In this document: positions 1-5,814 of the stretch, piece after piece
How positions within the stretch are numbered: position 1 is the first letter of the stretch
Layout: each line of letters begins with the position of its first letter
Assembly: GCA_001805125.1 (NCBI GenBank)
Contig: MHEF01000123.1
Coordinates: 2,728 to 10,863 of the forward strand
Direction: 5' to 3'
From: Nitrospirae bacterium RBG_13_39_12
Lineage (GTDB): Bacteria > Nitrospirota > Thermodesulfovibrionia > Thermodesulfovibrionales > SM23-35
Length of the DNA stretch: 8,136 nt
Notes under the pieces: generated by a model
Database searches by the model: none
Told to the model about the DNA's origin: nothing
What the model saw: only the letters and a program-made list of their open reading frames with translations
Translations under genes and position numbers: made by a program

Positions 1-1
1 G

Positions 2-868
2 GTGGATGAGAGGAAGGGACCCTCGAACATATACATGAATTTTTCATCAGACGGGGGTAAGACCTTCAGACAGGAGGACATGAATTTAACGCCGGAATAT
101 GCATCCAGTCTGCACGATCTGATTATCGGGCAGAAAAATTTTTACTTTTTCTTCCATGGCAAGAAGAAGGAAGACATGAATGCAGGGATCTATGTGAGGA
201 TGTCGGATGACGGAATCCAATGGTCTGAGATTCAACCCATTGTGATTCTTGAAGATTGGGCGCCCTTTACCCTTGAGGCAGTCATGACCTCCGACGGTCC
301 TGTTATCCTGTGGGCAGGAACAAGGGGAATCTGGTATGCGTATGCTGACACTAATGGAAAATGGCATACACATCTGATTGAAAAGACAAAGGATATGAAT
401 GTAAACAGGCTTGAAATCAAGCAAGGCAAAGACGGACATATATCTATTATTTCGAGTTATATAGAAAAAGAAGAACAGATAAGAAAACCGTCTGTCTATT
501 TCCTGAGCTCGACTGATAATGGACGGACATGGTTTGATCCGGTAAAAATAAATCACAATAAATATGATAATACATCTGCTAAATTTCCTGACATGTATGT
601 GAGAGATGACGGAACAATCGTTGTAGTCTGGCAGGACCATCGTTTAATAAGGGGTAACATATATCTGAACTATTCGAAGGATGGAGGAAAAACATGGCTC
701 CCTGAAGACATAAATATTGATGATAACCCGGGTAAATACAATGACTTCTATCCCTTTATTACAGGTTACAAAGACAAGGTATATGTTTTAATCCCAAGGC
801 ATAAGGATGATTCAGTAAGGGGTGATGAACTCGACCTTTATTCGAAGGAGGTAAAGATAAAAGATTGA
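2..868 (+). CDS. BNR/Asp-box repeat protein with sialidase-like fold, 5'-truncated
   Basis: Partial gene; the reading frame enters from the left edge, and the GTG at position 2 is probably an internal Val codon. The visible 288 residues carry Asp-box (S-x-D-x-G-x-T-W/F) motifs at residues 15-22, 170-177 and 225-232, plus a degenerate copy at 67-74 (Met at the first position). Such motifs mark beta-propeller blades of sialidases and BNR proteins. The first visible residues (DERKGPSNIY) resemble the segment ahead of the last box (WQDHRLIRGNIY), so the window edge cuts inside a repeat unit. Catalytic Arg and Tyr/Glu residues of true sialidases cannot be assigned from this fragment, so enzyme activity is not claimed; many BNR proteins only bind glycans. 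The signal peptide, if present, lies upstream. Its stop overlaps the next gene's start by one base, so the two are probably co-translated. Fold is confident, function is not. Confidence 0.82.
   Translation: MDERKGPSNIYMNFSSDGGKTFRQEDMNLTPEYASSLHDLIIGQKNFYFFFHGKKKEDMNAGIYVRMSDDGIQWSEIQPIVILEDWAPFTLEAVMTSDGPVILWAGTRGIWYAYADTNGKWHTHLIEKTKDMNVNRLEIKQGKDGHISIISSYIEKEEQIRKPSVYFLSSTDNGRTWFDPVKINHNKYDNTSAKFPDMYVRDDGTIVVVWQDHRLIRGNIYLNYSKDGGKTWLPEDINIDDNPGKYNDFYPFITGYKDKVYVLIPRHKDDSVRGDELDLYSKEVKIKD
845..852 (+). promoter_or_regulatory. Ribosome binding site inside the end of the BNR gene
   Basis: AAGGAGGT matches the anti-Shine-Dalgarno sequence very well and lies within the last codons of the upstream gene. 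Its distance to ATG 868 (15 bases) or TTG 865 (12 bases) is longer than ideal, so translational coupling by stop/start overlap probably also contributes. Confidence 0.5.
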
Positions 869-1359
869 TGATCAGGATAAGAGTTCTTTTGAATAGGATG
901 GCACATTTAGTTATTCTATCAGTAATTTTAGCAGTTGCTGCATGTGCAACAATCAATAGGCCAGCTGGGGAGCTGTCAGATACCCAGACGGAAGCCCTTC
1001 TGAAAGAGAGAGCAACCGAAATATGGAAGGCACAGGCATCAGGGAACAGAGCAGAGATGTACGATTTCTATGACCCTTTTTTCAGGGCAAGGGTCAAAAA
1101 GGGATTTTTTGCAGATAAGGAAGCGGAGTATATTAAATATTATAATCCAGAGGTTCTCGATGTGGATATCAAGGGCAATGTAGCAACTGTCAGGGTAAAG
1201 ATGGAATATGAGATTAAGGGGCTTACTGCGCCGGATGGCAGAAAGATTGATCAGCCGAGGAAGGAAAATATTACAAACGAGACATGGCTTTTTATAGATG
1301 GAAACTGGTACAGGCAGTTTATTGATTATATGTCAGAATCGTCCATTGCAAACTATTGA
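868..1359 (+). CDS. Small lipoprotein with NTF2-like (SnoaL/DUF4440-type) domain
   Basis: Encodes 163 residues. The N-terminus has Arg residues, a hydrophobic stretch (about residues 12-25) and a lipobox V-A-A-C with the acylated Cys at residue 26, so it should be lipid-anchored in the cell envelope; Ala at +2 does not suggest inner-membrane retention. The mature part begins with a helix (about 38-60: LLKERATEIWKAQASGN), followed by MYDFYDPFFRARV and alternating strands ending in ETWLFIDGNWYRQF. This is the helix-then-curved-sheet pattern of NTF2-like proteins, whose final strands often carry a W-x-x-x-x-G-x-W pattern like this one. No catalytic residues are recognisable, and this fold includes enzymes as well as binding proteins. 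ATG 868 shares its A with the upstream TGA; a TTG directly before it (865) and an in-frame ATG at 898, which still keeps a signal peptide, are alternatives. Probably co-transcribed with the BNR gene. Domain assignment is by pattern only. Confidence 0.72.
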   Translation: MIRIRVLLNRMAHLVILSVILAVAACATINRPAGELSDTQTEALLKERATEIWKAQASGNRAEMYDFYDPFFRARVKKGFFADKEAEYIKYYNPEVLDVDIKGNVATVRVKMEYEIKGLTAPDGRKIDQPRKENITNETWLFIDGNWYRQFIDYMSESSIANY

Positions 1360-1480
1360 AAAATGTTTTACCTTGTTTTTTAAGAAATCACGTTTCTTTC
1401 CATATCTCTACTTATACTTGACCAAAATACCATAGGAATCCATTGATTTTCCTGGATTTTATGAACGAGATTGCAACGTC

Positions 1481-1502
1481 GGTCCCGAAAGCTTTCGGGG
1501 CC
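1481..1502. repeat. Perfect GC-rich palindrome (hairpin)
   Basis: CCCGAAAGCTTTCGGG (1484-1499) is a perfect 16-base palindrome. It is extended by GG/CC and one G-T pair to an inverted repeat with 11-base arms and no loop; in RNA the central bases would open to form a loop. There is no U-run on its 3' side, so it is not a standard intrinsic terminator on the + strand. It forms the core of the left part of the repeat element. Confidence 0.7.
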
Positions 1503-1563
1503 TCCTCGCAATGACAGGAAAGTTGTGTCATTACTTAATTTGTTATTGCGAGTCCTTCACTTA

Positions 1564-1597
1564 TGTCATTCTGAGCCCTTCGCTTGTCATTCTGAGC
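1564..1597 (+). repeat. Two direct copies of a 13-base unit
   Basis: TGTCATTCTGAGC occurs at 1564-1576 and again at 1585-1597, 21 bases apart start to start. Both copies lie in the right half of the composite repeat. They suggest either a nested insertion or a local duplication of the repeat unit. Confidence 0.7.
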
Positions 1598-1753
1598 GTA
1601 GTGAAGAATCTCGTTGGTATGCTCAGGATAAACTCCGCAAAGCAATCTCTCATATTGGATACTAATGGCCTCTACCCATCTTCAAAAAATAAATTATCAC
1701 GTTTTAAAATCCGGTCAAGATGGATTATGATAAATTCAGCATAAAATTAACGC

Positions 1754-1757
1754 AGGA
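1754..1757 (+). promoter_or_regulatory. Ribosome binding site that decides the ATPase start
   Basis: AGGA at 1754-1757 is five bases upstream of the ATG at 1763, a normal spacing. The earlier in-frame ATG at 1757 overlaps this motif and so would have no usable ribosome binding site. This favours the start at 1763 (protein beginning MEEIIKVENL). Confidence 0.5.
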
Positions 1758-1762
1758 TGATT

Positions 1763-2923
1763 ATGGAAGAAATAATCAAGGTCGAAAACCTTTGCAAGGT
1801 TTATAAAATTTACACAAAGCCTCTCGATAGACTGAGGAGCCTTTTGATGAAGGATGCTCCCGGCGAACTATATGCCGCGCTTGATAATATCAGTTTTACA
1901 GTTAGGAAAGGTGAAACGGTTGGCATCATCGGTGAAAACGGCGCAGGTAAAAGTACATTGTTAAAGATAATCTCAGGGGTATTGACGCCAACAAGTGGCG
2001 AGATTGCAGTCAATGGCAGAGTCCTTTCTATCCTTGAACTCGGAGTGGGATTACACCCCGAATTTACTGGAAGGGAGAATATATTTTTTTATGGCGATAT
2101 TTTAAGTTTTGGAAGAGATTTCATAAGGTCAAAACTTGATGAGATTGTTGAATTTTCAGAATTGGGAGATTTTATTGATAAACCCATTAAAACGTATTCG
2201 TCAGGCATGGTGATGAGGCTTGCCTTTTCAATTGTATCTTCCTTTGAGCCTGACGTTCTTATATTGGATGAAGTCCTTGCTGTCGGAGATATGCACTTCC
2301 AGAAAAAGAGTTTGAACAAGATTGTAAGTTTTAAGAATAATGGCAGAACAATTCTTTTTTGTTCGCATGATACGTATAGCATAAGGATGGTATGTGATCG
2401 GACAATCTGGCTTAAGAATGGCACGATAACGCAAATAGGGGATACCGACAAGGTTGTCGCTGAGTATGAGAGTTATCAACTAAAGAAGGATGAACAAACA
2501 ATCGCAGTTGACACGATAGCGGGATCGGTTCTTATTAAGAGTTTGAAAGTCATAAATACGAATCCTATCAGAACAGGAGATAACATAGTTTTAGAGGTAG
2601 AAACAGAGACTGTAAAGGATTTACCGTATCACATTATGGTCTCTCTTAAGTTGAAGGAAGGACGCGGTGTATTTGTAACTGGGTCTCATTTCAAAAGTGG
2701 TATCGGAGCTCTAAGAAAAAGCAATAAAATAAGGATTGTTTTCCATGATGTCCCTCTTACAGGTATAGGATACTATTTTCATGTGAGGATATTCGATGAG
2801 AATGGGATAATATTATATAATGAGCGGGTTTCTCAGAATTTTGACGTTATTTTGGAAGAAACTGATGAGCAAATATTGACGAAGTATATTTGTAGAATCA
2901 AAAATTCATGGGAAATTGTGTAA
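1763..2923 (+). CDS. wzt: Polysaccharide ABC exporter ATPase, Wzt type with C-terminal glycan-binding domain
   Basis: ATP-hydrolysing subunit of an exporter that moves lipid-linked polysaccharide (O-antigen, teichoic acid or capsule type) across the inner membrane, working with the permease encoded at 4977-5777. In 386 residues from ATG 1763: Walker A GENGAGKST at 57-65 (Lys63), signature YSSGM at 145-149, Walker B ending LILDE (Asp169, Glu170), D-loop AVGD at 173-176 and switch His202 in CSHD. LELGVGLHPEFTGREN (about 91-106) is the characteristic Wzt/TagH segment in the Q-loop region. Residues from about 245 to 370 form an added beta-rich domain like the Wzt C-terminal domain, with GDNIVLEVE early and LTGIGYYFHVRIFDENG late. 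In studied systems that domain binds the modified non-reducing end of the finished O-polysaccharide. ATPases that export uncapped glycans usually lack it. The next gene starts 25 bases downstream. Family is firm; the exported glycan is unknown. Confidence 0.93.
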   Translation: MEEIIKVENLCKVYKIYTKPLDRLRSLLMKDAPGELYAALDNISFTVRKGETVGIIGENGAGKSTLLKIISGVLTPTSGEIAVNGRVLSILELGVGLHPEFTGRENIFFYGDILSFGRDFIRSKLDEIVEFSELGDFIDKPIKTYSSGMVMRLAFSIVSSFEPDVLILDEVLAVGDMHFQKKSLNKIVSFKNNGRTILFCSHDTYSIRMVCDRTIWLKNGTITQIGDTDKVVAEYESYQLKKDEQTIAVDTIAGSVLIKSLKVINTNPIRTGDNIVLEVETETVKDLPYHIMVSLKLKEGRGVFVTGSHFKSGIGALRKSNKIRIVFHDVPLTGIGYYFHVRIFDENGIILYNERVSQNFDVILEETDEQILTKYICRIKNSWEIV

Positions 2924-2948
2924 TCCTAATATCAGAGGTTAAGTTACG

Positions 2949-3995
2949 GTGAAAATGCTTTCAGTTGCCGTTGCAGGTACAGGTGGTTTTGCTGAGAACC
3001 ATATTAAGACATGGATGAAAATAGATGGTGTTAAAATTGTAGCCATTCTTGGTAGTGATGAGGAAAGATCCAGACTTCTTGCTAAAAAATTCGGCATTAA
3101 GACATTCTATCCTGACCTTTCAAGGTTCAAAGCAGAAGTGAAGGAGCTTGATATTTTGGATGTAGTTAACGTTCCATCCTCACACGTACATATTGCTCTA
3201 AGGCTGATGGAAAATTATAAGGCAGTCTTTATTGAAAAACCGCTTGATATTGATGTCAAGAAAGCACTTGAATTCCTGGATGTCGTGAGAAATCGTAATA
3301 TTTCGGTGGGAGTGGTATCTCAGCTGAAATTCAGTAATGCCTATCATCGTATCAAAGAGTCAGTCAACGGAAACGAGATAGGAAACATAATTAATTTTAC
3401 TATTAATCTTAGCAATTTGAGGGGTAGAGATTATTATTGCTGTAATGGGGGGTGGCGGGATGACCGGAGTATTTCTGGCGGTGGGGTACTGATGTCACAG
3501 GCTATTCATAAAATTAATTTTGTCATGGGAATACTGGGGTATCATGTTGATACGGTCTTTTCATTTGAGGGGCCGTCCCGTTACGCCAAGAATGTTGAAG
3601 AGGCTATCTCTGTAGTTTTCAAAATGATGGATGGTTCAACGGGATTTTTACATGCCACATCTTTGTGCAGTGCCGTATCAGATTATATAATTTTTGAAGG
3701 TGCGAACGGAATTGTAGCAATAGATTTCAAAGAATGGGATGTTGTTAAAAGTGATAATAAATTCTCTTTAAGCAAATTACTAAAAAAAATCTGCAAAATA
3801 AGATACTACAAAAAAGATACGGAAGAAGTTGCTTTATACAATCAGATGAATGACTTTGTTGATATTGTTCGCAATAAAGGCAAAGGGGAACAAAATATTG
3901 TGGAGGCAATTAATGATATCATAATTATTAAAGCGATATATGAATCTATTTCAAGGGGGCATCCAATAAAGGTAAAAGATATAATTCATGAATGA
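2949..3995 (+). CDS. Gfo/Idh/MocA-family sugar oxidoreductase
   Basis: NAD(P)-dependent dehydrogenase, 348 residues, typical family length. The N-terminal Rossmann domain opens with a dinucleotide-binding turn GTGGFA (10-15). The family motif EKP at 96-98 supplies the catalytic Lys97, and SGGGVLMSQAIHKIN (176-190) holds the usual active-site His187 in the C-terminal alpha/beta domain. Members in polysaccharide clusters typically oxidise or reduce nucleotide sugars, for example WbpB/WlbA acting on UDP-GlcNAcA at C3; which substrate is used here cannot be read from the sequence. GTG 2949 is chosen because AGAGG (2934-2938) lies ten bases upstream; ATG 2955 would be sixteen bases away. The 3' end overlaps the radical SAM gene by eight bases, which implies coupled translation and a shared pathway. 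The last third is noticeably AT-rich, with an A8 run at about 3782-3789. A cytoplasmic enzyme; no signal peptide is seen. Confidence 0.9.
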   Translation: MKMLSVAVAGTGGFAENHIKTWMKIDGVKIVAILGSDEERSRLLAKKFGIKTFYPDLSRFKAEVKELDILDVVNVPSSHVHIALRLMENYKAVFIEKPLDIDVKKALEFLDVVRNRNISVGVVSQLKFSNAYHRIKESVNGNEIGNIINFTINLSNLRGRDYYCCNGGWRDDRSISGGGVLMSQAIHKINFVMGILGYHVDTVFSFEGPSRYAKNVEEAISVVFKMMDGSTGFLHATSLCSAVSDYIIFEGANGIVAIDFKEWDVVKSDNKFSLSKLLKKICKIRYYKKDTEEVALYNQMNDFVDIVRNKGKGEQNIVEAINDIIIIKAIYESISRGHPIKVKDIIHE

Positions 3996-4983
3996 AAAAA
4001 TAAAAAATATAATGAATAGAGTAAAAAACTCAATTACCTCTGCAATAATAAATGCCTATTACGGAAAATATTTAGAGTTGGGATTGCCCCCAAGACGATT
4101 TATACAGGTTAACATAGAGACTAATTCTATATGCACTAGGACGTGCCATTACTGTCTATTTGGTATCAGAAAGGTACCTGCAAGACATATGTCTTCACAG
4201 CTTTTCTTTAATATAATAGACCAGCTTGTCGAGATGCATTTTATTGGCAGGGTTTCACTCTTTGAGATAAACGAGCCATTAACAGATAAGAGGATATACG
4301 ATTTTACAAGATATATAAGTTGTGTGCTCCCTCGCTGTTATCAGCTGTTGGTAACTAATGGAGATCTTCTTAACCAGGAGAGACTGGACGCGCTAATGGA
4401 AAACGGACTCGACCAACTGATTATCAATTCTTACGATGAGAAATCGTTTAACAAGAATGAAGTTTGGTTTAAGTATGGTACCGAGAAGTATCCTGGTAGG
4501 ATAGAACACTGTGATAAGACCTCTTTTAAAGAATGGACAAGTAGATCAGGGCATATAAAACAGTATTATGCAGGTGAGGCTGTTAATACATTTTGTGAAT
4601 ATCCCAATTATATTTTATATATAAAACCGGATGGAAAGGTGCTTGCTTGCTGGAATGACTTTGATGAAGAGAATGTAATGGGTGATTTGAATAGAGATAG
4701 CATAAGAGAAATCTGGTATGGGCACAGGTTCAAGAGGTTTAGAGGATTTGTTAACAAGGGAAATAGAAGCATATCATACTTGTGCAGGAGATGTGATCAT
4801 ACTCCTGACCTCAATTATATGAGACAGAATAAATTGATAACAAAGAAAAAGCTTAAAAAAGGATTTCACTCTACTGAAATAGTTAATGGTCGAATGGAAG
4901 ATGAAGCCATTGCCATAAAAAGAAAATATCTGGAAGGTTCCGCCATCAATGAAAAAGATAAGGTGATATATTCTTCATGCTGA
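3988..4983 (+). CDS. Radical SAM enzyme with SPASM-like C-terminal cluster site
   Basis: 331 residues. CTRTCHYC gives the canonical CxxxCxxC [4Fe-4S] site (Cys49, Cys53, Cys56), which reductively cleaves S-adenosylmethionine to make a 5'-deoxyadenosyl radical. The partial TIM barrel follows. The usual GGEP strand reads EINEPLTD (about 93-100), and LVTNGDLL (121-128) is the typical next barrel segment. The C-terminal part has C-x12-G-x4-C (Cys203, Gly216, Cys221) within YIKPDGKVLACWND, then NVMGDLNRDSIREIW, then CRRC (Cys266, Cys269). This matches the first half of a SPASM domain but lacks the later cysteines, so probably one auxiliary cluster is bound, as in twitch-type enzymes. SPASM/twitch relatives include peptide maturases and the aminocyclitol dehydrogenase BtrN. 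The gene lies between sugar genes with no precursor peptide visible, so a carbohydrate substrate is inferred. It overlaps both neighbours (8 and 7 bases). Family is firm; the reaction is unknown. Confidence 0.9.
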   Translation: MNEKIKNIMNRVKNSITSAIINAYYGKYLELGLPPRRFIQVNIETNSICTRTCHYCLFGIRKVPARHMSSQLFFNIIDQLVEMHFIGRVSLFEINEPLTDKRIYDFTRYISCVLPRCYQLLVTNGDLLNQERLDALMENGLDQLIINSYDEKSFNKNEVWFKYGTEKYPGRIEHCDKTSFKEWTSRSGHIKQYYAGEAVNTFCEYPNYILYIKPDGKVLACWNDFDEENVMGDLNRDSIREIWYGHRFKRFRGFVNKGNRSISYLCRRCDHTPDLNYMRQNKLITKKKLKKGFHSTEIVNGRMEDEAIAIKRKYLEGSAINEKDKVIYSSC

Positions 4984-5777
4984 GTAGTTTTTCTTCGAAG
5001 ATTAAAAAGACTTCTAAGCTGTTGCCTCCCTTGCTTGTGAGGGATATTAAGGAGAGGTATGCCGGTTCTGCTATCGGCGTTTTCTGGACTTTTATGCAGC
5101 CGCTGCTTTTTATCTTGCTCTACTGGCTTGTATTTTCTCAGATTATCAAGATGAGAATACATACGGATTCGGGTGAAATTCCCTTTCTTGCATTCCTGCT
5201 TTCAGGGCTGCTGCCTTGGTTTGCACTTAGTGAAGGGATATTAAGGGGCGCCTCTTCCATCGTGGAGAAAGGATATATAATCAAGAAAGTTTTATATCCG
5301 TCCGAGCTTTTTCCTATCTCTGCCGTCCTGTCCTCTTATATACATCACGGCATAGGTTTTTTTGTATTTCTGCTGATTTTTTTTATTTCCAGGGGAGGAA
5401 TATTGCCGTTTCAGATACCGGCCCTCGTGTTTTTGCTTTTGCTCCAGATAATGTTGACCATAGGGTTTTCTTTGTTTCTATCTGCCTTGTCTGTCTATCT
5501 GAGGGATATCCTGCAGATACTGGGGATAGTCTTTCAGGCGCTCTTTTATTTAACGACTATTTTATATCCCATGACCTCCGTACCTAAGAGTTTAATGAGA
5601 TTCATTGATTTAAATCCCTTCACCTCCCTGATAGAGAGTTATCATAACGTAATTCTCTATGGAAAATATCCGGAAATCGGCAACATATTTTATATCTCCA
5701 TAACAACGGTCATTGCAATGCTTTCAGGAATTCTTATCTTCAGAAAGTTAAAGAGGGGGTTTGCGGATGTGCTGTAA
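4977..5777 (+). CDS. wzm: Polysaccharide ABC exporter permease, Wzm/TagG type (ABC-2)
   Basis: Membrane subunit of the lipid-linked polysaccharide exporter whose ATPase is encoded at 1763-2923. 266 residues, normal length. After an amphipathic N-terminus with RDIKERY (22-28) there are six likely membrane segments, at about 34-57, 69-87, 112-137, 146-171, 178-200 and 235-255. Family hallmarks are the GVFWTFMQPL entry to the first segment and LNPFT (212-216) followed by ESYHNVILYGKYP before the last one. In well-known operons the permease and ATPase genes are adjacent; here they are about 2 kb apart, separated by two enzyme genes. ATG 4977 overlaps the end of the radical SAM gene by seven bases, and AAGGTGAT just upstream (about 4959-4966) can serve as ribosome binding site. 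KpsM-type capsule permeases are related, but the Wzt-type ATPase partner favours the O-antigen/teichoic-acid class. Confidence 0.92.
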   Translation: MLSSFSSKIKKTSKLLPPLLVRDIKERYAGSAIGVFWTFMQPLLFILLYWLVFSQIIKMRIHTDSGEIPFLAFLLSGLLPWFALSEGILRGASSIVEKGYIIKKVLYPSELFPISAVLSSYIHHGIGFFVFLLIFFISRGGILPFQIPALVFLLLLQIMLTIGFSLFLSALSVYLRDILQILGIVFQALFYLTTILYPMTSVPKSLMRFIDLNPFTSLIESYHNVILYGKYPEIGNIFYISITTVIAMLSGILIFRKLKRGFADVL

Positions 5778-5814
5778 AGGCAGCATGCATGAGATATTTT
5801 TCCTGTAACCTATT

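Larger units (their letters stand above)
1467..1649. repeat. Composite MITE-like intergenic repeat with inverted ends
   Basis: The element starts with GAGATTGC (1467-1474) and ends with its exact reverse complement GCAATCTC (1642-1649). Inside are a GC-rich palindrome (1481-1502), a CCTCGCAATGACA segment (1504-1516) that re-inverts the left end, two copies of TGTCATTCTGAGC (1564-1576 and 1585-1597), and GAAGAATCTC (1603-1612). Units of this style are dispersed non-coding repeats in many bacterial genomes. No transposase is encoded, so any mobility would depend on another source. The boundaries rest on the inverted ends; no target-site duplication is obvious. Confidence 0.68.
1360..1762. other. 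Gene-free region between two transcription units
   Basis: About 400 bases without a credible gene. The middle (1467-1649) is a repeat element described separately. The flanks (1360-1466 and 1650-1762) are AT-rich. I see no convincing intrinsic terminator after the lipoprotein gene and no strong sigma70 promoter before the ABC ATPase gene, although a promoter for the polysaccharide cluster would be expected in 1650-1750. Short open frames across the repeat encode peptides such as CHSERSEESRW, which are translations of the repeat rather than genes. Confidence 0.7.

Noticed and set aside
86..640. 184-codon open frame on the - strand
   Set aside because: Antisense to the BNR protein, whose four Asp-box motifs show which frame is real.
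1360..1385. Possible terminator after the lipoprotein gene (AAAAATG...TTTTTT)
   Set aside because: The stem would be only A-T pairs with no GC core, so it is not a credible intrinsic terminator.
1703..1731. Candidate promoter before the ATPase gene (TTTAAA with TATGAT, 17-base spacer)
   Set aside because: The -10 is fair but the -35 is poor, and the region is AT-rich, so a chance match is likely; not listed as a feature.
1471..1744. Two overlapping short open frames (64 and 77 codons) in the spacer
   Set aside because: They translate the repeat element (CHSERSEESR-type peptide), lack ribosome binding sites and have no protein-like composition.
3782..3789. A8 run in the oxidoreductase gene as a slippage or frameshift site
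   Set aside because: The frame is intact across it and the downstream protein has normal family length, so no programmed event needs to be assumed.
3988..4983. Radical SAM gene as a peptide (RiPP) maturase
   Set aside because: No small precursor-peptide gene is visible beside it; it is tightly overlapped by sugar and export genes, and its C-terminus lacks a full SPASM cysteine set.
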